Assembly: GCA_963573305.1 (NCBI GenBank)
Contig: OY754333.1
Location: forward strand, 18,597,013 to 18,661,012
Length of the DNA stretch: 64,000 bases
Origin: Pyrrhosoma nymphula
Lineage: Eukaryota > Arthropoda > Insecta > Odonata > Coenagrionidae
Direction of reading: 5' to 3'
Shown: positions 34,956 to 46,490 of the stretch, piece after piece
Layout of the letters: each line of letters opens with the position of its first letter
How positions within the stretch are numbered: position 1 is the first letter of the stretch
Notes under the pieces: model-generated
What the model was told of the DNA's origin: nothing
Database searches by the model: none
The model's input: the letters and a program-made list of their open reading frames with translations, nothing else
Program-made: the position numbers and the translations under genes

Positions 34956-36375
34956 ATGTTATTGGTAATATATTCGTCCCTATTTAGGTGTTAGAAGTAA
35001 TTTCATTCGGTGCAGGTAATTCTGACGAATCATTTAAGTGCTCGTTTAGTGGTTTTACATTTAATTGTTAGTGTAAATGTAAACGCCTGTGTCAGTGAAT
35101 CACATTTGTCCGTGCAAAGCCTCTTGCAAAATCAATTTATACCTTGATATAATTCTTTAAGTAATTTTAAGGTAAGAAAGTAGCGCATGCGTGCATTTCA
35201 CTTTTGTAATTGCCCCTGACATTTCGGAAGTTAGGCAGCATGTAGGACATCTTTCGAGCTTGGCCCATGGCTTGGCACGGTAAGGATATTTACGGTCAGA
35301 ATGATGTTGATTTATTAATGGTATTAATTAGTACTACCATGTATTTATTCATCAAGCATTTATATGTATGTTTTCAATATACTACCTATCTCATTTGCTG
35401 CGATTAATGCATCCCCTTATTGCTAATGTGTCGTTTAATTATGTTATCACGGAAAATAACAAAGGTATGCAAATATTTCCACACCTACGAGGTGTAGAAT
35501 TACAATTGAGTATAATTTTAACTCTCCATGTTTGAAGTCTGTCACTCATTCCAAAAAAAAGCTGTTATTCATTTGATTTGCTTTCTCCACTCGGGCATGT
35601 ATTGAAATTCAAGGAAGACTTCTATGATCCATTGTTTTAAGTCCATTATTTAGCATAGAATGTTACTTGTCGCTGTTTACATTCAATAACCTCCTATTAC
35701 GCTAGCAATACGTACCACTCGTTTTAAATCTAATAAACCTAAATTTTTTCAAAATATTCTGCATAAGGTAAATAAATATCTTAGAAGCAAACATTAATTT
35801 TTTTAATTTCACATACACCTATGTTTCGTATGCTACAGATTTTAACTAGTGGAAAACGTCTACGACAGAATTTCAAGCTCGATAGCCCTCCTACCCACCG
35901 TATAAGTTAGGTAATTAAAAAAATCTTCACTTCATTAGATTTGTAATAACAGGAATGGTTTTTGTTTCTACAAATTTACATCCAGTTACATATGATTTTT
36001 GTTGACTATCTGCCTCGTCTCCTGCATTGGTAATGCAGAAGACCGTCAACTTATCGTCAGCTGTTATACGATTTCGATGCTTTAAACTAGATTCAAAGTT
36101 TTAATACATCCAATAACGAAGTACAGTTTCAATAAACAACAATATTAAATGATACACGATACTTTTAATCTAGTAGTCCACCATACGCTAATAATTAACT
36201 TAATGATACCTATTGCACTCACCTGCCATATCCCGCTCCATTTTCAGTCTGCTTGGAAAACAACATACTGCCGAATTTCTCTCGTTGGCTTGTTGGCTCT
36301 GCGTCATAAAAGTCGTGACGTCTTGGAGGGGAACTTCGGCAATTCTCGGGTCCCCCTCCCTCCGCGGAAGTGAGT
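34956..36375. other. Non-coding DNA, nothing recognised
   Basis: AT-rich, short frames only. Confidence 0.5.
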
Positions 36376-36500
36376 GGAGGGGAGGCCGCGAAATATTTTA
36401 GCGAAATGCTTAGCTACTCGCATTTTGTTGGTTCTCGAGGCTCAACCGCGAAATCGAAACTTTACGTGTTCGCGACCGCGTAAAAAATTAGCGCATAGGT
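36376..36500 (-). repeat. CGCGA-rich dispersed repeat, copy 2 (inverted)
   Basis: The complement of 36380-36425 aligns with 34075-34125 over about 38 positions with scattered mismatches. Both copies are dense in CGCGAA/TTCGCG, unusual against the AT-rich background. Confidence 0.4.
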
Positions 36501-39500
36501 CTGCTGATTCAAATTTTATGCCTTTTAGCAGTGTCATTGCACAACCGGCTTGATTTTCAAACATTAATTTTCCTGATTAAAGTTTGCAAGAATAAACAAC
36601 AAGATGGCAAGTACCGTTCTTTATTGGAATCGCAGTCGTGAAATACGTGATTTAGGATTCTATCGTGATTGGTACAGTGTAAGACATTTACATTTCATTA
36701 ATTATCATTAATTAATGAAATACTTTCATTAATTTGTTACACGTCATTTGATGCATAGAGATTTGAAAGGACAAAATTAAAACAAGTGATTCATGGAATA
36801 ATTATTAATTAATTTCGATTGTTTTGCTGATTTTTATTTTACCTGTTTTTTTATTAATTTTAATTTAATGTTCTCATTAATGTTTAAAAAATAACTTTAC
36901 AAACATACCTTATGTAAATTCTTTCTTCCACGCTTTACTTCTGTTCTGTACCTACCTTCTAGAAATGTGTACCGAAACATGAGCCACTTAGCAATGGCAT
37001 CTGATGCAGGTTATGTCAGCGATACGTTACTAAACTAATGTATACGTTATAAAACTATTCTTTTCCGAAGTTTATTGGTTCCAATTGTCTTAATGGAAAG
37101 TGATCACCAAAGTTCTCAATTCTCGCTGTTGCTTTTCTTGACAACCAATTTGACCCAATAAGAGTAACTAAATCTGATATAACGCATTACCGAGATTGAG
37201 TTTCTGAGAAAATGTATCCTGGCGTTACTTCACCTCCTTCATAAAGTTTTTTTTTGTGATCGTTTGCCGTGTAGCTGGACTATGGTGGAATTTCAACACT
37301 CCCCGTGGAAGTTTCACCGGTGAATATATTAGGGTATGAATAATTGATGGGGTACTTTGAAATCGTTAAGGTTATGATGAAAACTGAATGGTATGTTAAA
37401 ATCTTTCCGTCAGTTTTCAAATCAATATCGGTACTTCATGGATTTTGAAACCGCACTTTGCATAATTACTGTCAATCAGTGTTTTTAATGAGGAATTCTA
37501 TTGAGAAAAAGATTTTAATAAGGTTATCAATACACTTTGAAATCTAATATCATACTATTGACCATGTTATTGAAACTTTTCTAACTAATTTAAGGTATTT
37601 TAAGTGACAAAAAATGTAATTTTGAAACAGATTTTCAATATTTGATTTCTTTGTATTACCTTCAAAATACTTGTATCCATTAATTTGTCTATGAAAGAAT
37701 AACTATAGGCATTAAGGCAATACATATTAAAGTTACCTTGGTGATTAAAAAAATTTTCTTTTCTTACATGATATTGCACTCACGATCAGATGGATCAGTT
37801 TTTTCCTTTTAAGTATTTAAATATTTCAAAATATTTTTGTGTTGTTGAGGGCCCAAATAGCCTTCTAGATTACCTGGTTACACAATTGCCCGAAAACTTT
37901 TACTCTAGCTACCTTAGTGAGAGGATGCGTATCGTTTATAATCCTGGGGTTTATTTTTGTAGTTTCGATCTATTTACAGCTGATGTTTTTTGAATATGTT
38001 AAGGAAAATAAAGGCCGAATCCTCTTTTTTTCGTGTTCCTTTGCAATGATTACAATTGTAACGTAACAATCTATACTTATAAACATGCGTTTCTATTTGT
38101 CAACATAATTATATTTTCGAGACTGCTATGGCTAAAAAGAGACAGAAAAGCAGTATACTTCGCACTTAATTGTCCTCTATGATAAGTGCCGTCGCACAAT
38201 GATCGGAAGGGATCGTGTTATTGATCAATATTTCTAGCTTCCACGTTCGGGAACCAATTTTCACCAAACTTAATTGTGCATACTTAGATTTTAATTACAA
38301 CTCTTAAGTTAATAAGCTGAAAATTGAAATTTAAAACTCTAATTGGCCGTGAAAATAGTGGCCATATTTCTTTTTTTCCTGAACTTTATTATTGATCTTT
38401 ACCATTTTAAGATTAGCTGGTCAGTTCTTTCGAAACAACTTACGAGGAAACATGGTGCCCAGGAGTTTTTAAAGGGCAAACAACTGGCTGCTTTTCTAAA
38501 TTAGTTAAGTGAACATAGTCTGCAATGACAGATAGTAACAATCAAACAATTCATTCTTTATAACGCGTTCACAACTTTGGGTAACATCCCGCATTAACGG
38601 CAGAAAAAAGTGTGAAACGCTCTGCACATGTCTTCTCTAGAAAACCTTTTCCTGCCGAAACTTCTCGAAGTAATCTTGCAAATAATCGTCTAGACGGGCA
38701 CCTCACAGTCTCCGGTTTAGGGGTTTGAAATTTCGGTGTCTGTGAAACGCAGTACGTTAATGGTGAAATGCGACAGTGAGAGTTGTGAGGGAAGTATGTG
38801 GAGGACAAGGCGAGACGTGGAGGACAAGAGCCGTGGAGCTGAAAGGGCTTGTTAAGTCATTGCTTACTGTTTCTCCGGAGAATACTGGATTATCCTCGTT
38901 CTAATCGAGATGGAGTTGAATGGAGAGTGAAGATGGTGGAGGGAAATTTATCATTCTGCTTGAAGGCGAAGGGTTTTCCTCACAATGGATGACGCCATCG
39001 CAGATAAAGGCACCTTTAAAAATAGCCAACCTCTCTCTTATTCCCGAAACCCTCTCAAAATTCCTGGCCTCCCTCCGCATTTTCGAGGGAACTTGGAAAG
39101 TGGACGGCTCTGCCTGACGAGAGAATGGGTTGAAACCTATCCGGGAGCTCAGTCTTCTTGAGGACGAGTGAGCGATTAGTTCGCAATGTCCGTAAAAACA
39201 GTGCATCTTGGAGGGGGATGATTCCTGCAAATCTTGTGAGGATATCTTCCTCAATAAGGTGTTTCTCAAGGGTTATTTCAGTTGATCTATTATAAAAAAG
39301 CTAGCTCTCCACCTCCTGTATTGTTCGTTTCAATTCTCTATATTTGTACACCTTATTTGAATATATTTTTCTCCTTTGAACTGGACGTAATTCTTGAAAA
39401 TTAATGTAAACTTTGAAAGCATATTTAGATTGAATAAAAGTTTCGTGTAAAATATTAAATTATTGACTAATTTTACACCTACTATATAATTCGTTTCTTT

Positions 39501-39790
39501 TATCTATTTTAAGCTATTAATTTACATAAACTCGACTCCTATGAAACTATGCACTAAACACTTGGCAAAGACGTGTGTGCGTTGAAACCATCGTTAGATT
39601 CATTTTTTTAAATTCGTAGAAAACTAAAACATTATTTAAATCATGATTGGTTTACATAGTATGACTGCTGTGAAGTCAATACCGTCAATACGGTCTCCCG
39701 TCGATAACGCTCACGGCAATTAACTGAGTCTGATGCAATATACGAAACACAAACTCTCAGTTAACATCAATAAAGACTATGTCACCTTCC
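36501..39790. other. Non-coding DNA with ATTA-rich patch
   Basis: 36690-36870 is dense in TTAATTAAT/CATTAAT words, including the palindrome ATTTCATTAATTA...TTAATTAATGAAAT. 38870-39270 is slightly GC-richer, with frames resembling nothing known. No gene was seen. Confidence 0.4.
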
Positions 39791-39794
39791 GGTT

Positions 39795-40612
39795 AATGCT
39801 AACCAGACATTATAAAGCCAGCCCATCGAGTCCCTTCTTCCATCTACATACTACAGGTTATATTACATGCTGCAAGTATATATCTGTTTTGTATCTCTAC
39901 TCTATCAAGTCCTTAACGCAAAAACGCCGAAGTACCTTATAGATTTTAAAAAACTCAGCAAAGTCCATGGAACAAACATACAAGGGAATCAAAAACTTGT
40001 AATACCTCACCACCGAACCGTCATATTCAATAAATCATTCACTGTAACCGCTTGCCACGAGTGGAATATTCTTGGCATTACTTTACGAAATGCACCATCA
40101 CTGTCTTATTTCAAAATGGAATTACATAAGGCAGAGCAGGATGACTAGTAAAACAAACCGTAATATATATACGCCGAATACATATAAAATACTCTCTGTT
40201 CCAGGAAATGCACATACAAATTTATATGTTGGTATTTATTGTGTATTTATATTATTCATTATCGTGAGTCACATTTGCTTCTCTAAGTAGGTTTTCGCAG
40301 GTTTTTCACACACCGTCCTTTCATGTGTGGGTGTACTCCTGCAGTTGGTTTTTTCCGTGATGGATGCAAGCCAAAATCCTTATGTTTTTCCCACAATCGT
40401 ACATATCTTTTTACACTTATTTCTGATACTTCATTATGTCATGTTAATATTCTATCTCTATTGTTTTTAGTATTATTTCTCTGATTTATATATTGCAGTG
40501 TTTGTCATATTGACCGTATTCATGTACTGACGAGGGGTTAGATGGAAGAAGGGATCTTTAAAGTCTCAATCTCGCCCCAATAAAGACGTTTATCTATCTA
40601 TCTATATTATCA
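39795..40612 (+). pseudogene. LINE C-terminus and 3' end with (TATC)n tail
   Basis: The plus frame 39867-40148 reads LLYQVLNAKTPKYL, then SKVHGTNIQGNQKLVIPHHR, then FNKSFTVTACHEWNILG, then NAPSLSYFKMELH. This matches LINE C-termini of the CR1/Jockey/L2 group (VPHHRTxxFxKSFSVxAxxxWNSLP, PTLxxFKxxL). About 430 bp of 3' sequence follow, ending AATAAAGACGTTTATCTATC (tail to about 40610), a short tandem TATC tail of the kind such LINEs carry. Only the C-terminal part survives. Confidence 0.7.
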
Positions 40613-41254
40613 GAAGTGTTTTAAAACTTAGCCGAATTCCGGAGAATGCACAGCGCATTAACCATAAAATGCAAAGGGGGAAAGGTCTGAATCAAAAGTT
40701 AAGGTTATTGCTTGCTGATTTTAATGTAGAATGATATATTTCTGTATTGAAGTGATGCTTTAGCTATCCTATTTTTACTGAATATTTCGAGTGAACATCC
40801 ATTGCCTTCCATATACGGTAGGCAAAATATTAATGTCAAGATAATTAGTGCATTGAGGAGTTTATATCACGAATTCGAAAAAAATGTTGAGTTTTTCTGT
40901 TTTTATTCCACGACACTTACTTAATTATACCTGAATTTAAGAATTTCAATATAAAAAATAATGTCAAAATGAAATAATTTGAATAATTCGGGAAAAATTC
41001 TGTTATGAATGACAAAATATTAGCGTTCTTTACACCAGCTGAAAACATACTTTACCAATAAGTAAATCATCTATTTCACAATAAAGAACGTACCTGTTAA
41101 GATAAATTAATATTCAATATGTGCCCGAGCTGAAATTTATCTGTGAAAAAATGTTTTTTAACTCCACATAATTCGTGCATTAATAACGTTTTTTGAGAGC
41201 AATTATTTTCTCATGTTAGTCATTTTTCGAGCTACCTTCGAGTTTAGTGTTTTC
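40613..41254. other. AT-rich DNA, nothing recognised
   Basis: No coding similarity was recognised. Confidence 0.5.
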
Positions 41255-41640
41255 CTTTGTGGGAGCGAAACATGCATTTTAGGCGTTGTGAGGAGGATTG
41301 ACGCGTTGTAGATGTGGTACCATTGTTGCATGCTTAAGATGGCATGAGCAGATAGCATTACAAACGAGAAGTTTCTGCAGCAGATAGAAGAGGCTCCCTG
41401 CATGTTGCACACTGTCTAGAAAAGATGAGGAACATGGATATAATTTATTCTTCGACAGAGAAACTGCTGCTTAGAATACTTAAGGTGTCAATAAAATGAA
41501 CAGAAGATTTGTAGACCTAAAGAGGAACATCTAGGCCAAGGATCTAGAATAAGACCCTTTATTGGCCTAAAAAGACTAGTGAATGATCTTTTGACACAGA
41601 AATCTATAGACAACCAATCCAAGGATTGAGAATTAGTAAT
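41255..41640 (+). pseudogene. RTE-like LINE C-terminal relic on + strand
   Basis: The plus strand reads RRIDAL, stop, MWYHCCMLKMA, stop, ADSITNEKFLQQIEEAPCML. It is the LDAFEMWxxRRMLKISWxDxxTNEEVL segment of RTE-like LINEs in decayed form. No catalytic motif remains. Confidence 0.5.
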
Positions 41641-41863
41641 GGTGAAATCGATTCTGAAACTATAAAAATCCCCAATCTCTTCAATTCTCTTTTAATCATT
41701 TCGTTTAAGCGTCTATGTACCAGTGTCTATTTTTGAATTATGGAAGTCGATTGTTTTTCATATTTGTTTCACCTTATAAAAGTTGTTGCTTCAGGCTTGA
41801 TTTTGTGGAATAACATCATGAAAGAAAAGGACTGGCAATTTTCCACAAGAATATAGTTTTAAT

Positions 41864-41896
41864 CGACCGGTTTCAGTGTACAACACCATCATCAGG
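41864..41896 (-). ncRNA. Hammerhead-like ribozyme motif, left arm of G
   Basis: This is the exact mirror of the right-arm motif: CTGATGA at 41895-41889 and GAAA at 41874-41871 on minus, followed by CCGGTC. Confidence 0.65.
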
Positions 41897-41897
41897 A

Positions 41898-41930
41898 CCT
41901 GATGATGGTGTTGTACACTGAAACCGGTCG
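41898..41930 (+). ncRNA. Hammerhead-like ribozyme motif, right arm of G
   Basis: CTGATGA (41899-41905), TG, GTGT paired with ACAC around TGT, T, GAAA (41920-41923), then CCGGTC. The stem has weak flanking positions (TG opposite T). ACCGGT gives a self-complementary stem III. Confidence 0.65.
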
Positions 41931-41988
41931 ATTAAAACTATATTCTTGTGGAAAATTGCCAGTCCTTTTCTTTCACTTGTTTTACCTT

Positions 41989-44154
41989 GTTATATCTTTC
42001 TCCATATTTCAATTCTTATGGTGTGATACAATTCATTCATGTGACTAAATTTTATGTTCCCAGCAAGTTCATTTAAAAATCCCTATTGGGAGAGTATCCG
42101 CAAAATATGACCTAGGGAAACAGCTATTAATCCCACTTGGAGACGTTGGTCACCGAACGCCAAACAACGAATCACAGAACTAGATAATAGTCTGGGACTC
42201 GTAGTCAGGAGGTGGAGGCGAGCTGGGGAAGATAGAGAAGACTGGGGGGCAGATTTTTCTGGTGGCCAGAGTCTTACATGGGCGGTAGCGCCAAGAATGT
42301 TGATGATGGAGGCTTTAGTACAGTGTACATGTGATTTACTTTCGTCTTAAGTACAATTGCTGCCACAGATATGGCGTTGATAAGGCGCCCCGACAGCATC
42401 GTCATTTGCACCGTCAAATAATTTTATTTATAATTGTAATATTTAATTTGAATAGCGTCCATCGTCAAAACAATAGGCCATATATGCATAATTCAAAACA
42501 TTTGTTTATATAAATATTATAATATATATTTTAAAATATTAAAATTATGCCATTTTTTTAAACTCAACTTCCGTTTGTATATTTGTATCAAATAAAATCT
42601 TTCTGCCTGATTAATAAGTTCCAATCCCTGGAAAACTTCGCCAGAACTGATCCAAGAACTTGTGCAATACTCTACACAGTGGTTTTTAGGAACGGCTAAT
42701 TGCATCAGATTGTACCTGGCGGGAGCTATTTCCAAAATGAGTTCTTACAATTTGTACTCCACAAATTTATTCAAGTGGCCTGACGCTTTTTACCACTTTG
42801 TATAATAATCGTGTTGCTTGTTAGACTCCTAAGTAATTTGAATGAGCTCTTTTGAAATGAGCATAAAAATTGTGTTTTATTTTTCAGCCATGCCTGCGTT
42901 TAGAATGCGTGCGGAAAACAAACAGTGGATTTTATGCTGTCCGACTTATATCTTTTTATACTGGTCTACTAATTTTTTTGACCGCAACTCCCTGCAAGAA
43001 TGACAAGATGTTGCAACAAAGGGTCTTATATCACACAGTGTTGCTTGGCTAAATCATGCTACATCTCGAATCTTCATATTTAAGCCTCGCTTCCCCATAG
43101 CTGAAAATGTTCTCGAAGTCCTTATCTCGGATATTCGTAACTGGCGATAAATTTCCAAATAACATGTCGACTCTCATTTCGAGGCTTTCCATAAATTAGG
43201 AATTCACTACAATTGATACTGCATCCATTTGTCAAACCCCATTCCTTTGGAGTTCGAAATAATTTGGTCCCTTCATTATGCCCACTTCATCTTCGGCATG
43301 TCATTTTTTTAGGCCTCCTTCCCCCGTGCGCCTTGCACTCACACCCTTCTTCTTCCTCGGCATCTTATCATCTCACTCTTTCACTCTCTTCCTTATCTAA
43401 TACGTCCTTCTTTCTTCAGGCAGACCCTCCTCTTCCTTTATGACGTCATTTCTTTTCTTTATCCTTCTTTATCCTTCTTTCCCCATACCCTTGCCTGAAG
43501 GCACTTTTCTTTTCATCCCTCGCTTTTGTGCTCTTCACCCACTTTGTTAGACCGGTGAATGATGCACACACATACGACACATACGACTCGTACACCCCTT
43601 AACCTAAGAGCTTGGTTCCCTAGATTATTATGCATACGTAAAGATACAGGCCATCAATTGTGAATAATGTCACGTCCATTCCCTTTCCTCATAAATGGTG
43701 TATTATCACCAGTAGCCTACGTCTTACGATCGGTAATTCAAAGGGTACCCCATGCGTTCCACGACCGCTAGTATCGTATCAAATAATGTAACTTTGTGTA
43801 TTCCAAAGCATAATTTTATTTAACTTGCCAAACGATGTTTCGGCTTGTAATTATCAAAGCAGTTGGAAAAAATAGAGGTTCAGTATATTTGTATGCATGC
43901 AGGAAGGTTTCTGTTCATATGTTCTCCACGTGTAGATAAAAAATGCTTCAGGTGACAATGCTGAAACGCTTGACATACTATCTGCAACAAGAAACTACGA
44001 TAACTTTCTGAATTACTGAATGGAATATTATGTATTTCCACATTATCTTTTCATTGGCGACCCAGCCTAGTTTCAATGCTTTTCATCATCATACGCACAC
44101 TGTAGGGTAATGTAGAATTTACAGGAAGTCCTTTCCTTAAAAACACTACATGGT
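41989..44154. other. Non-coding DNA, mostly unrecognised
   Basis: 42190-42300 on + has VRRWRRAGEDREDWGADF, faintly like a LINE C-terminus (RRxxxWR). 43820-43866 on minus has AAGCCGAAACATCG after a degenerate core, a possible solitary PLE remnant. 43300-43500 is pyrimidine-rich. Confidence 0.35.
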
Positions 44155-44365
44155 TGGTAATGGGGTACTGGAAAGGTATCGTGGCATTGTCTGTTGGTGA
44201 GAGGGTGCTGAAGAGGGTGGTGCTGAAACAATTTGGTTTTTTTGCCCGGCTAATCTTCCCCCTCCCACCAACCCACTACATTGCCACCCCCTATTTACGA
44301 CTTTCCACCACCAACCAGCAGACATTGCAACGATACCTTCTGGGTACCCTCCCCCACTCATGAAG
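44155..44365. repeat. Imperfect inverted repeat
   Basis: GGGGTACTGGAAAGGTATCG, then TGGCATTGTCTG (about 44162-44193), pairs with about 44320-44358, whose complement reads GGGTACCCAGAAGGTATCGT, then TGCAATGTCTG. The space between is C-rich/G-rich. It resembles two inverted copies of a short repeat; no known family was recognised. Confidence 0.5.
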
Positions 44366-44750
44366 CGTATTCGTTCAAGGAACGAATTTACTGTAAATTG
44401 TACCTTATGATGATGCAAAGCATTAAAATCTAGGTTGAAAATTAAAAGTTTAGGCGGTAGTACTTGTGTGTGTCACTAAGCCATGGAACGCTTCCACAAA
44501 GTTACGCTGGAAACTACATCAGACTTCTAAATGACGTTGTTTCTTAATCCCACGCACCCCCGCTTTCATCATAACTTCCCGCTTCTCTGCTGTCTTCATG
44601 GCCTACGATTTGAGTTTATCGCAATTTCACTCAATATTTTAGCCTATTGAGTGTTAATGCATACCTTTTCCTATTTATCACAAATGACTTCAATAGCCTC
44701 GTCATAATAAAACAAACTTTGCTACTTTCACAGTTAATATCAGAAGACAC

Positions 44751-44781
44751 AGCCGGTTTCGGCAGTTACGCCATATTCAGG
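44751..44781 (-). ncRNA. Solitary hammerhead-like motif
   Basis: On minus: CTGAATA (44780-44774), T, GGC paired with GCC around GTAACT, GAAA (44760-44757), then CCGGCT. G8 of the core is T and the stem III palindrome is lost. There is no inverted partner nearby. Confidence 0.35.
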
Positions 44782-44850
44782 TACATCTACATTTACATCT
44801 ACGTAATACACTTCAAGCCACCTCAGGGGTGTGTGGCAGGGTTTGAGTTT
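44782..44850 (-). mobile_element. CR1-like LINE 3'-end fragment
   Basis: TACATCTACATTTACATCTA followed by AAGCCACCTCAGGGGTGTGTGG matches the 3' end of the 16.3-kb LINE in minus orientation. The repeated TACATC units are the complement of its short 3' tandem tail (GATGTA). Confidence 0.6.
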
Positions 44851-46206
44851 TCACCAACATGCATTACACTATACCCTATTAAATTTAATGTGACTACGAC
44901 AATTGATGAGTTACCATAAATCACTAATTCTTGTCAAGAGGTGAATTTGCACAAGCATACACTGCACCACAGGTATGCAACCAATGCTGGAGGGACTGTT
45001 TGTATTAATGTATTTGGCAACTATATCAGAGGTACCGGAAACATGGATAGTGTGCTATTATTACTAGGTTTCAGATAACGATACAAGCATTAGGGAGTAA
45101 ATCAAGTAACTAGCTACAATACCTATCGTCAAATCTAGTTATTCCTTTCAATCCCAGCTGTTATGCAATACCATTCACGGGAAAAAATGACAAATTGTAC
45201 TCACTCAACTGGAATTTTATAGCTGATAGTTGGGCTCAATTTTAACTAAGATGTTTCTACCTACCGTAACCTTGTGGCCTTAAAGTATTTTTGATATTTC
45301 GTGTTTTTGTGATATTTATGCTCACGTCTGTTGTCTATAAATGTTAATTACCAGTTTGACTGCTTTGAGTTTTTGGACGATTAATAGTAACAGAACACGA
45401 AAAGGTTATTGCTGTGTATAGCAACTTCGATTCAGTTTGTTTAATGATCTTTATTTATAAGTGAAAAGTTGAATCAATAAATCATCTTCCGCGCAACACT
45501 GCAGAAGTAAGGAGGAGTCACTAAAATTTGTACGAAGGACAATCTTTATGGATTGAATCCCTATGATGCTGATATTCATGTGGCGACTGAACAATATTTC
45601 ACTCTATGGATATGGATCGTAACGGCTTTCTCTAGTTTCACGTCAGGTTTCCCAGGCGAAGCGGTGTCATTTTTTAGAAGAACTTTTGCTCCGTCCTTTT
45701 TTACGTTTTCCTCTTGTTTCTATTTTCCCTCGGCTCCTTTCTCCTCTCTGGCGTCTGTTATCTTTCTTTCAGCGAGGATAAAAAATGGATGGGGAGGCGA
45801 TGGTTTCCTTAACCGTGAGGAGGAGATTCGCGAAGGCCCCGGCGTTGCCGGATCCGGGTCTTCCCTCTGTTCCTTACCGCTGCCTCCCTCTTGTTTTTTT
45901 TTGGCTCGAATGGCCCCTTGCTGCCCACGCACGACCGGTGTTCCCTTTCAATGCCCCGATCGTCCCTTTTCTCCATCCCCCATGCCCTTGATTCATTCCT
46001 CTCTGCCTTCCATAACTCTAACCATTGGTCTGCATCGTCCAAGCGATCTCCTTTTCAATGTTTTCCCTCCTCTCGCTCTCTCGTCCCGCGCTGTAGGATA
46101 TATCCCGTTAAACGTCACACGGAGGATGGAGTTGAATAAACTGTGATTGATGAGTATATAGCTATTTTATTTGTTGAATCGTCATGAAAAATAACACATT
46201 TACGCA
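44851..46206. other. Non-coding DNA with GC-richer patch 45.6-46.1 kb
   Basis: The 197-codon plus frame 45553-46146 overlaps two other frames and opposing minus frames of similar length, and it resembles no known protein. Composition is the likely cause. Confidence 0.45.
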
Positions 46207-46269
46207 GTACTTATTAATACAGGGATGTATATCGAGTTATGGTAAAAATAAAATATCTGCTATTCCTTG

Positions 46270-46305
46270 CAAACGTTTCGGAACATACCCTATTCCATCT
46301 TCAGG
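46270..46305 (-). ncRNA. Hammerhead-like ribozyme motif, left arm of H
   Basis: On minus: CTGAAGA (46304-46298), T, GGAA paired with TTCC around TAGGGTATG, GAAA (46279-46276), then ACGTTTG. H17 would be T, which the hammerhead rule allows (any base except G). Confidence 0.55.
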
Positions 46306-46454
46306 TCAAAATAAAAATATTTACGATGGTGAACAACAGCAACACATCATTTAAACCAATTCGTCAAGAATTATCCATAACATAATTACCTTATAATACT
46401 TTAATTGAGTCATTCAGCATCACAGATCAGCATCACGTATATATTTTATTTAGC

Positions 46455-46490
46455 CCTGAAGATGGAATAAATTTTCTTCCGAAACGTTGA
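46455..46490 (+). ncRNA. Hammerhead-like ribozyme motif, right arm of H
   Basis: CTGAAGA (46456-46462), T, GGAA paired with TTCC around TAAATTTTC, GAAA (46481-46484), then ACGTTGAC. The loop differs from the left arm while stem II and core are kept. Confidence 0.55.

Larger units (their letters stand above)
41764..41988 (-). mobile_element. PLE-like foldback insertion G, near-perfect palindrome
   Basis: The 77-bp arms (41820-41896 and 41898-41974) are exact inverted repeats around a single A at 41897. A left tail (about 41776-41819) has TTCAGGCTTGATTTTGTGGA, the complement of the tail motif in B and C. TTGTTTCACCTT (41764-41775) and TTGTTTTACCTT (41977-41988), with one mismatch in 12, form a probable target duplication. 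Exact arms mean the insertion is young or the arms have been homogenised. Confidence 0.85.

Noticed and set aside
34589..34994. Open frames of 107 and 88 codons spanning palindrome F
   Set aside because: Both are translations of the two arms plus the TA repeat (runs of YIYIYI), not proteins.
43820..43866. Solitary hammerhead-like motif on minus
   Set aside because: GCCGAAACATCG is present, but the CTGANGA core is too changed (CTTTGATAA) and no partner arm exists. I kept it only as a remark.
45553..46146. 197-codon plus-strand open frame
   Set aside because: It overlaps two other plus frames and two minus frames in a GC-rich patch, has no recognisable domain, and is rich in S/F/P runs typical of pyrimidine-rich DNA.
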